64,000 bases of DNA from an uncultured Pseudomonadota bacterium (GTDB taxonomy: Bacteria > Pseudomonadota > Gammaproteobacteria > Burkholderiales > SG8-39), in assembly GCA_903921325.1 (NCBI GenBank), contig CAIXPL010000016.1, forward strand, positions 310,001-374,000. The letters run 5' to 3'. Below, piece by piece: positions 1-9,858 of this stretch. Position 1 is the first letter of the stretch; the number at the start of each line of letters is the position of its first letter. Made by a program: the position numbers and the translations under genes. The notes below the pieces were generated by a model. It worked only from the letters and a program-made list of their open reading frames with translations. It ran no database searches and had not been told where the DNA came from.

Positions 1-3000
1 AGCGCCGAGATTTCCACGGGCGACAGGCCTGCTGCATTGGTGCCCAGCATGCCCAATTGCGCGGTGGTGAGCGCCAGAATGGTCGCCGAGGGCAGCGCGG
101 CGATGCCGGCGCTACCCAGTACGACCACGCTCGAGCCGATCGATCCGAGTTGTGATCCGCTGAGCGCCTGGGTGGCGTCATTGGACAGCGCAGCGAGCGC
201 AGTGGCCGACAGGCTCGCCGTATTGGTGCCAAGCACGATGATGTCGAGGGCGCTCAAACCAGCCGCATCGGTGCCCAGCGTGGCCACCTGCGCGGCGGTC
301 ATCACGCTCATGGCGGTGAGATCGAGGCCGCCGATGGCGGCGCTGGTCAGGTATGACACCCGGGTGTCGAGCGCGGTGAGTTGACTGGCTGACACGCCAC
401 TCGCGCCGTCGCCGCTCAAATTGGCCAGAGACAGGTTGCTCAAGGCGCCGATCTGCGCGGTCGTGAGACTGTTGACCTGGGCCGAACCCAGACCCGCCGC
501 TGCGGTGCCCAGGGCAGCAAACTCCGCACCGGTCATGGCCTGCAGATCAGCGGTGGTGAGACCGGCCACCTGCTGTGAGGTCAGACCGGCGAGGCTCGCC
601 GGGTTCAGCGCGGCGATGGCACTCGTTGACATGGCATCGAGCCGGGTGCCCAGCGCGGCGATCTGATCGCTCGACAGACTGGCCGCCGCATTGGTGCCCA
701 ACACCGCGATGGCGCTGGTGCCCATTGCACTGACGCGGGTATCGAGCGCCGTAATGTCATTGGCATTGAGGCCGGCGGCATTACTCCCGAGCGCAGCAAT
801 CTGCGTGGTTGACATCAGTGCCAGATCGCTGGGCGAAAGGGCGGCCAGTGCGCTTGAGCTGAGCACGGCCACATTGCTGCCCAGCGCCGCGATGTCGGTG
901 GGCAGCAGCCCGGCGGCATTGCTGCCAAGTGCTGCCACCTCGGCTGAACTCAACGCGGCAATCTGCGCGCTACTGAGCGCGGCCAGATCGGCTGAGGGCA
1001 TGGCGCCGATCGCCGCGGGTGACAGTACCCCAATGGCGGTGCCTAGCGATGCCAGCTCGGCCGGACTCCATCCGATGATGGCCGTGCCGATGGCAGCCAA
1101 TTGCGCCGTACCGAGGGAACCGAGCAGTGTGCTGGGGATGGCCGCCAGCGCTGCGCTGCTGAGCGCGGCAAACGCGCCGCTGCCAAGTGCCAGGATCTGG
1201 CTGTTGTTCAAGGCGCCGATATCGGCGCTGGTCAGACCGCCAGCACCACTGGTGAGAGCGGCCAGAGCACTGGTGCTCAGGGCGGCTATCTGATTCGAAC
1301 CGAGCGCATTGATCTCCGCTGCAGTGAGCCCGCTCGCGGCACTACCCAGGGCTGCCAGTTGTGCGGTGGATAGTGATGCCACGTTGGCCGGACCCAGGCT
1401 CGCCAGCGCGATCGAGCTGAGCGCACTCACGCTGGTGCCCAGGGCGTTCAGCTCGCCGCTGGTCAATCCCGCGGCATCAGTGCCCAAGGCGGCAATCTGA
1501 TCCGTGCCCAGTTGCGCAATGACCGAGGTGGCGATCGATTGCAGTCCGGTGCTGGAGAGTTGGCCGATTTTGCTGCCAAGCAGAGCGATCTGGCTAGCGG
1601 ACAGATTGCCTACCGCGGGGCCACTCAAAGCCCCCAGCGCATCACTGCCAAGCAGGTTGATCTGCGTGCCCAGGGTGGCAATCTGGGTAGGCGTCAAACC
1701 GGCCGCGTCGGTCCCGAGGCTTGCCACCTGGGCTGTCGTCAGATGGGCCAATGCATCAATCGTCAGGGCACCAATGGCAGCCGCTGACAACAGACTGACG
1801 CCGGTACCGAGGCTCATCGCCTGCGCTGAGGACAATGCCGCCGCAGCATTGGCACTCAACACGCCCAGAGCCGCTGAGGACAGGGCCGCCGTTTGAGCGG
1901 TGCCGAGCGCCTGGATTTCAGCGCTGGTGAGCCCCGCCCCACTGCTTGCGAGTAATGCGATCTGCGCTGGCGACAGGCTGCCGAACGCGCCAGGGGCCAG
2001 CGCGGCGACCTGTGCCGAGGTCAGGGCCTGCAATTCCGCGGTGCCGAGCGAAGGTAGATTGGCGGAGCTGAAGCCGGCCACCGCAGTGCCCAGGCTCGCG
2101 AGTTGTGCAGTACCCAGTGCCGCAACGGCGGTGGTGTTGAGTGCTGCAACGGCCACAGTGCGCAGGGACGACAGGGTGGTCCCGAGGGCCGCCAGATCGT
2201 TCGGTGTGAGGCCGGCTGAGTTGCTGGCGAGTGCAGCCACCTGGGCGCTGCTGAACAAGGCGAAATCGAGACTGGGCAAGGCACCCAGCGCCGTGGCATT
2301 GAGCAGGTCGATGCCGGTGCCCAACACACTGACTGCTCCGGGGCCCAGGCCAATGGCGTTGGTGGTGAGGGCGGCGATCTGGGTTGGCGTCAAATAGCCC
2401 AATTCGGTGCCATTGAGCGCGGCCACGGTGTTGCTGGGCAGGGCCGCGATGGCCGCTTGAGTCAGCGCCGCCAGATTGCTGCCGATTGCATTGAGCGCGG
2501 TGGTGCCCAGGAAGGAGGCGTTGGAACCCAGTCCGGCCAATTCGGCGCTGCTCAGGCCGGCGGCGTTGGTGCCGAGCAGGGCGATCTGCGCCGGGGTGAG
2601 TTGAATGATGGTCGAGCTGGGTAGGGCTTGCAGTCCGGCGCTCGACAAGGTGAGAACAATGGTGCCCAGCGCACCCAGCTGAGTGCCGGAAATTTCTGCC
2701 GCGGCGGCGGCTGACAAGGAGCTGAATGCGGTGATCGACAGATCGGCCACATTGGCACCGAGTGCGTCGATTTGATTGGGGGTGAGGCCGGCTGCATTGG
2801 TTGCCAGACTCGCAATCTGGTCGCTGCTCAGGGCGCCGATGGCATCGATGCTCAGACCGGCGATACCGGCAGAGGAAAATAATCCAAGCTTGGTGCCGAG
2901 CGCCGCTACGCTCGCGGTGTTCAGCCCGCTGCTGGCGTCGCTGCCCAGTGCGGCCAGGGCCGCGGTTGACAGCGCGGCGACCTGGTCACTGCTCAGACTC

Positions 3001-6000
3001 GACGTATCGGCACCATTGAGCCCGGCCGCATTGGTGCCAAGCAACGCAAGCTGTGCCGTTGTCAGCGAGGCGACACTAACCGGTGAGAGCACCGCGACTT
3101 GCGTGGAACTCAGCGCATTCAGGGTGGCAGTGCTCAAGGCGTCGAAAGCCCCCGGACTGAGCGCAGCCAACCCGGTGCCCAGCGCGGCGCTCTGCGCGAT
3201 GCTGATTGCGCCAGCCGCAGCCGAGCCCAGCGAGGCCACCGCGACCACGCCCATCGAGCCTATCCGGCTACCCAAAGCACTTACATCGGCTGCGGTGAGA
3301 CCGAGGCTGCCGGTGCCCAGTGCCGCCACCTGGCTGGTCGACAATATGGCGAAATCGATGGGACTTAAACCGGCGATGGCGCCGGAGCTCAAGTAGGCGA
3401 CGTGGGTGCCCATGGCAGCAAGATTGCCCGCGCTCAGGCCGATGGTATTGCTACCCAGCTGTGCCAGTTGCGCGCTCGTAAGCGCGGCGGCCTGAGCACT
3501 GCTGAGCGCAGCGATGTCGGCACTGGGCAGGTTCGCAATGGTGCCCGGCGCGATGGCGCTGATACCGGTGCCCAGAGCGGCGATCAGTCGGGTGCCCAGC
3601 GCATTGAACTGGGCACTGTTCAGCTCATCGAGCGCGCTGCTCGACAATGCGTTCAGTGCGCTGTTCGACAGACCGGCGATGGCGGTGCCGATCACATCGA
3701 TCTGAGTGGAGGTGAGGCCGGCCGCGTTAGTGCCCAAATAGCCGATCTGGGTGCTGCCAAGCGTGCTTAACGCACCAAGGTCGAGGGCGGCCACTGCGCC
3801 ACTCGATAGTGCACTGATGTTGGATCCCAGCGCAATCAATTGGCCGGCCGAGAGCCGGCTGGCACCCAGTGCTGACAGGGCGGCCAGTGCCGTGCTGCTC
3901 AAATTGGTGATCTGGCCGGCGCTCAGAGCGGCGATATCAACACCGTTCAGGCCGGCGGCATTGCTCGCGAGGCTGGCCAGTTGGGCGCTGGCGAAACCGG
4001 CTACGGCGCTCGTGCCCAGGCTGGCGATCTGGGCCGATGTGAGCACGGCAGTGGCACTGCTCGCGAGGCTGTCCACCGCACCTGCGCTCAGCGCACCAAT
4101 ATTGGTACCCAGCCCGAGCGCCTGGCCCGGACTCATCGCACCGCTCGCCGCCGGGGTGATTGCGGCCAGCGCGCTCGTGCCGAGCAGGTCAAAGTGAGTG
4201 TCCAGTGCGATCAGGTCGGCACTACTCAAGCCCTGCGCATTGGTGCCCAGCGCTGCCAGGCTCGGCGCTGTCAGCACGCTCATGTCATTGCTTGGCAGGG
4301 CAGCAATTGCGCTTGAACTGAGGAAGCCGATGCCGGTGCCCAATGCCGCAAGCGTGGTCGGATTGAATCCCGCCGCGTTACTGCCAAGTTGTGCCAGTTG
4401 GCCGCTGGTCAGTGAATGGGCCTGTGCACTGGTGAGTGCGGCGATGTCGGCACTGGGCAGACCGGCGATGGTTGAGGGTGACAGTGTTGAAATGGCGCTG
4501 CCGATCGCCGCGATATAGGCGGTGCCAAGCAGTGCGATTTGCGCATCGTTCAATGCGGCCAGTGCACTGCTCGACAGTGCATTGAGGGCGCTGGTTGACA
4601 GTGCGCCCACGGTGTTGCCCATCACCTGGATTTCAGTTGCCGTCAAGCCGGCGGCGTTGGTGCCAAGCAGTGCAACCTGGTTATTCGATAGATTGTGAAC
4701 GGTGCCCAGATTGAGCGCGCCGATGGCATCGCTCGATAGCGACGCAATCGATTGGCCCAGGGCAGCCAGCTGTGCGGCATTCAACCCGCCCGCTGCATCC
4801 ACCGTGATGGCACCGAGCGCCACCGCGGAGAGCGCCGCCACCTGGGCGCTCGACAGGGCGGCGAGATCAGCTGAGTTCAGTCCGGCGGCGCTGCTGCCGA
4901 GAGCACCGAGTTCGCTGAGCGTCATTGCACTCAGGTCATTGACCGGTAGCGCGGCCACCTGGGCCGAGCTGAGCACGGCAGTGTTGGCGCTGCCCAGAAC
5001 CGGGATCACCGATGGACTCAGCGCGCCAATCTGCGTGCCAAGCAACACAATCTGCGCTGTACTCAGACCGGCAACGGCATTGGCGCTGAGGCTCGCAAGC
5101 GCGGTGGGCGACAGCCACGCCACCGCGGTGCCCAGAGCGCTCAGATCAGCGGAGCTCAGTCCGGCCGCGTCGGTCCCCAGACCGCCGACCTGACCGATGG
5201 AAAAAGCCAGAAAGTCCGCGCTGGGCAGCGCTGCGATGGCGGCACTCGTGAGCGCATCAATTTTCTGACCGAGTGCCGGGACCGCCGTGGGGCCAAGGCC
5301 TGCCGCGTTGCTGCCCAGTGCAGCCAGCTGAGCGGTGGACAGGCTGGCCAACTGCGCGGTGGAAAATGAGGCAAGCGAGGCGCTCGGAAGATTGGCGAGC
5401 GCATCGGTAGTAAGCGACGACAGATTGGTGCCGATCGCGGCCAGTGCGGCGGTGCCCAGCAAGGCCGCGTTGGATCCGAGTGCCACCACTTGAGCACTGG
5501 TCAATCCGGCCAGTGCGCCGTTGGCGAGCAAGGTGACGCGCGTGCCAAGGGACGCCAGCGCGGCGGTGGTAATGCCGCCAAGCGCGGTGCTGGTGAGCGC
5601 GCCGAGCGCACCCGCCGAGAAGGCGTCGACCTGGGCGGTGCCGAGGCTGGCCGTGTCGGCTGCGTTCAGTCCGGCGGCGTTGCTGCCCAGCAATCCCAAT
5701 TGACCGCTCGAGAAGGATGCGACATCGCCCGCCGATAGCAGGCTGATCTGAGTCGAGCTTAATGCCGCTATCGTGGCATCACTCAGCGCATCGAGCGCGC
5801 TGGCGCTGAGCGCCGCAAGCGTCGTGCCCAGGGCCGCACTTTGCGCCACAGTGATCTCGGATGCGGCGGCTGGCGTCAATGACGCAACTGCCAGCCCGGT
5901 GAGGGCCCCTGCATGCGTTCCCATGGCGGCCAGATCGGCCGAGGTGAGACCGGCGGCATCAGTGCCCAGCGCCCCGATGGCATTATTGGACAGCGCACTG

Positions 6001-9000
6001 AACCCGCCGCTTGCGAGTGCCGCGATCGCGCTTGAATTGAGCGCACCGATCTGCGTGCCCAGTGCGACCAGATCGCCAGAATTGAGTCCCGCTGCATTGG
6101 TGCCAAGGGCGGCGAGTTGTGCTGAATTGAGGTGCGCGACCTGGGTCGTGGATAGCGCAGCAACATCGGTCGAGGGCAGCGCGGCGACGCCGGTCGTCGA
6201 GAGGGCACCGATGGCAGTGCCGATGGCAGCGAGGGCGGTGGTGTTCAGGCCTTGCGCATTGGCGTTGAGCGCGGCCAGATCGCCGGTTGTGAGACCCGCG
6301 GCATTGGTCCCGAGCAGCGCGATCTGTGCGCTGGTGAAGAACGCAAAGCTGCTTGATGCAAGGGTGGCGATCGCCGTGCTGGTGAGGCCGCCCAGATTGT
6401 CGCCGAGCGAAATCGACTGAGAGCCCCCCAACTCCAGCAGCGCGGCGGGCGTCAGCGCATTGATGGCGACGCTACCGAGCGAGGCAGCGTTACTGCCCAA
6501 GGCATCGATTTGCCCGGGGCTCAAGCCTGCGGCGTTGGCCCCGAGGCTTGCCACCTGAGCAGGGGTGAGGCTCGCCAATTCAACAGTGGTGAGGATCGCC
6601 ACCTGAGCGCTGGACAGGCTCGCCACATCGACGGTGGGCAGGGCAGCGATCGCCGCACTACCAAAAAACGCGACCTCGGTGCCAAGTGCTTGAATGTCGC
6701 TTGGACTCAATCCGGCCGCATTGCTGCCAAACAGGGACACCTGGGTGGTATTGAGCGCACCGATCTGATTGCTGGGGAAGCTCGCCACTTCGGCGCTTGA
6801 GAGCTTGCTGGTGTCGATCAGGGAGATGAACCAGGGGTTGATGGCAGCAAGCGCCGACATGCTCGATCCGAGCGCTGTGATCTGAGCAGGGGTGAACTCA
6901 CCCACCGCCGCACTGGGCAGCGATTGCAACGCGCTACTGCTCAGGTCGGCAACGCGACTACCCAATGCATCGATGGCACCGGGCGAGAGGCCGGCCGCGT
7001 TACTGCCGAAGGTTTCCACCTGGGCATCGGAAAAGGCGGTGATCGCATTGATGCTGAGCGCGGCCACGCCAGCGCTGGTCAAGCCTGCCACCCGGGTGCC
7101 GAGCAAGGCGACTTCCGTCGGGTTCAATCCGGCGACGGCGGTCGGCGCGAGCGCGGAGACAGCGCCCGAACTGAGGCCACTCAAGCTCGTTCCGAGCGCA
7201 GCCAGATCGTTCGAGCTCAGGCCAGCGGCATTCGTCCCGATCGCGCTTGCCTGGGCGCTCGACATTGCCGCGAAGTCGGCGCTGGCGAGGCTGGCCATCT
7301 GCAGTGAACTGAGTGCCCCGATGTCCTGGCTTGGCAGCGCTCCGACTTCAGCCGGCAAGAGTCCTTGTATCTTGGTGCCCAGTGCGAGTACCTGGCCGGT
7401 GCTCAGGGCCGCCGCGGCGCCGGTCGAAAAGTATTGCAGCGTATCGCTGCTGATCGAGGCCAGTCGTGTTGAGCTGATCGCCTGGATGTCTGCACTTGTC
7501 AGTCCGGCGGCATTGCTGCCCAGGCTTGCGATCTGCGCCGTAGACATGACGGCAAGGTCGCTGCTTGGCAGGGCACCGACCGCCACTGAACTCAAGAACT
7601 GAACCGAGCTGCCCATTTGCGAGATGTCGGCCGGTGACAGGCCCGCGGCATTGCTGCCCAGGGCGGCCACCGCGGCCGACGACAGTCCGCCAACCGCCGA
7701 AGGGCTCAATGCCGCGATCTGGGCGCTTGTAAATCCGGCCACCGTGGCTGCGGGCAAGGCGTCGATCGTTGCGTCGCCCAGCAAAGCGGCCGCGCTACCC
7801 AGGCTCTGGATTTGTGCCGGACTGAGCGCAGCCACGGCCGCCGGGGTGAGCGCCACCAGAGCTGCGCTGTTGAGCGAGCTGATCGCCGTGCCCATGGCGT
7901 TGATATCGGCACTGGTGAGTCCGGCCGCATTCGAACCCAATGCGGCAAGCTGACCGCTTGAGAACACGCTGAAATCGGCGCTTGGCAGTACGGCAACCTG
8001 CAATGAACTGAGGGCACCAACCGCCGCGGTGCTCAAGCCGCTGACCGCGCCACTGGAGAACGCGGCGACCGCGGCGCCCAGGGCGACGGTTTGTGCGGTG
8101 CTCAGAGCCGCGAGGTCGGCCGAGGGCAGCGCGCCCAGGGCCGTGCTGGAGAGCGCCACCACCGAGGAGCCCACCGCGTTGATGTCAGACGGTGTCAGGC
8201 CCGCCGCCGCGCTGCCGAGTGCGGCGAGTTGCGCATTGCTCAGGCCGGCGAATTCGCCGCTGGTGAGTGCACCGAGCGCCGCAGAGGACAGTTGCGCAAG
8301 CCGCGCTGGATCCGATTGCAGCAAGGCGGCAATCTGGCTGCTATTCAGCGCACCGACTTCACTTGCGCTTAACCCGGCCAGAGTACCGTTGGCCAGTGCG
8401 GACAGCGCCTGAGTCCCGAGGAAGGTGATGTTGGTGCCCAGCTGCGCCAGCGCGGCTGAACCGAGTCCGGCGGCGTTACTGCCAAGGGCCGCAACTTGAA
8501 GAGGCGTGATCTGGCTGAATTCGGCCGGCGGGATCGCGGCGAGAGTGCCTGAGCTGAGCGTGCCGATGTTGGTGCCCAGGGCGACCAGGTTCTGCCCAAG
8601 CAGGGCCAATTCACTCGCCCCCAGCGCACCCAGGGCAATGCTTGAGAGGGCGGACAGCCCTTGCGGATTGCCAAGCAGGATGGACAGTTGCGCGGTTCCC
8701 AGACCGGCGGCATTGCTGCCCAGCGCACTCATCTGCGCCGTGCTGAGCGTTGCCACTTCGGCAAGGGATAGCGCTGCAATCTGATCCGAGGTGAGCTCGC
8801 CGAATACCAGTGCGGGCAGTTGCGTTACCTGCGCGGTACTGATGGCGGCGATTGTCGTGGTCGACAGCGCGGCGAGTGCCTGCGGGCTGAGACTGGCGAG
8901 CGCGCTGCCCAGGCTGGCGATCTGTGCGTTACTGAGACTTGCTGCGGCGCCCGTGCCGAGCGCGCCGAGCGCGCTCGAGCCAAGCAAGCTGACATTGGTG

Positions 9001-9858
9001 CCCAGGGCGATCAGGTCAGCGGTGCCAAGGCCCGCGGCATTGCTGCCCAGTGCGGCCAACTGACTCGTCGACAACCTCGCGATCTCGCTTGAGGTCAGCG
9101 CGCCCACCTGTGCGCTGGTGAGCGCCGCAATGCTGGTGCCCGGAAGCGCGGCGAGGCTCGCTGTACTGAGCAGCGCCACTTCATTACCGAGCGCGGCGAC
9201 CTGGTCGCTGCTCAAGCCGGCGATGCTGGCAGCCTGCAAATCAGATACGGCAACCCCGCCAAGGAAGGCCACACCGGTGCCAAGCGCCGCCAGATCGGCC
9301 GCTGACAGGCCGCTGGAATTGCTTCCCAGTGCGGCGATTTGGGCATTGCTCAGCTCGGCAAACCGTGCGCTGCTGAGCGCGGCTATGTCTGCGGAGCTCA
9401 AAGCGCCAAACAGGTTGCCCAGGCCGGCGATTCCGGAATCACCCAATGCTGCCACCTGAGCGGTGCTCAAGCTGGCGATTTGGGTGGAGGACAGGGCAGC
9501 GGTCTGCGCAGAATCGAGCAGTGCGATTGCCGCCGTGCCGAGCGCTGTCAGTTCGCCGGTTGTAAGCGCGGCGACGGCGGCGGGCGTCAATCCTTCGACG
9601 CCCGTCCCGACCGCCGCAATCTGATCGGTGGTGAGCAGCGCTATGTCCGCAGACCCGATGGCGCCCAGCTGGCTCGATGAGAGCGCGGCCACTTGCGCGC
9701 TGGTGAGGGCGAGCGCCTGATCGCTGCTCAGGCTCGCGAATTGAGCAGGGCTCATCGAAGCCACTTGCGTGGTCGTGAGCGCATTGATTGTCGCCGGCGT
9801 CAGGGCGCTCGATACTGCCGTGCCCAGGGCGGACAGGTCATTGCCAAGCGCACCGGCT
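1..9858 (-). repeat. Superrepeat array: about 77-residue (231-bp) units of 7/8-residue steps
   Basis: Translated on the minus strand, the array is made of 8-residue steps of the form S/T-x-x-x-[ILV]-x-x-L and 7-residue steps beginning G-[TSA]. Signature heptads such as GTNAAGL, GSNAAGL or ATNAAGL recur every 76-80 residues. Two units read in full (signatures near 2791 and 2561, and near 261 and 33) are both exactly 77 residues, with the same step order 7-8-7-8-8-8-7-8-8-8. Another (3030 to 2791) is 78 residues. About forty units fit in the window. Copies are diverged rather than identical at DNA level, suggesting long-standing selection on the protein pattern. The frequent S/T-x-x-[QED] start of each octad resembles a helix N-cap box, so a solenoid of very short helices is my structural guess. 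Confidence 0.85.

Noticed and set aside
1-9858. Resemblance of LTPAQIALLGTNAAG to the TAL-effector repeat start LTPxQVVAIAS
   Set aside because: TAL repeats are 33-35 residues with a fixed pair of variable residues; here the period is 77 with 7/8-residue steps, and the head is adhesin-like, so the likeness is restricted to a short helix-capping pattern.
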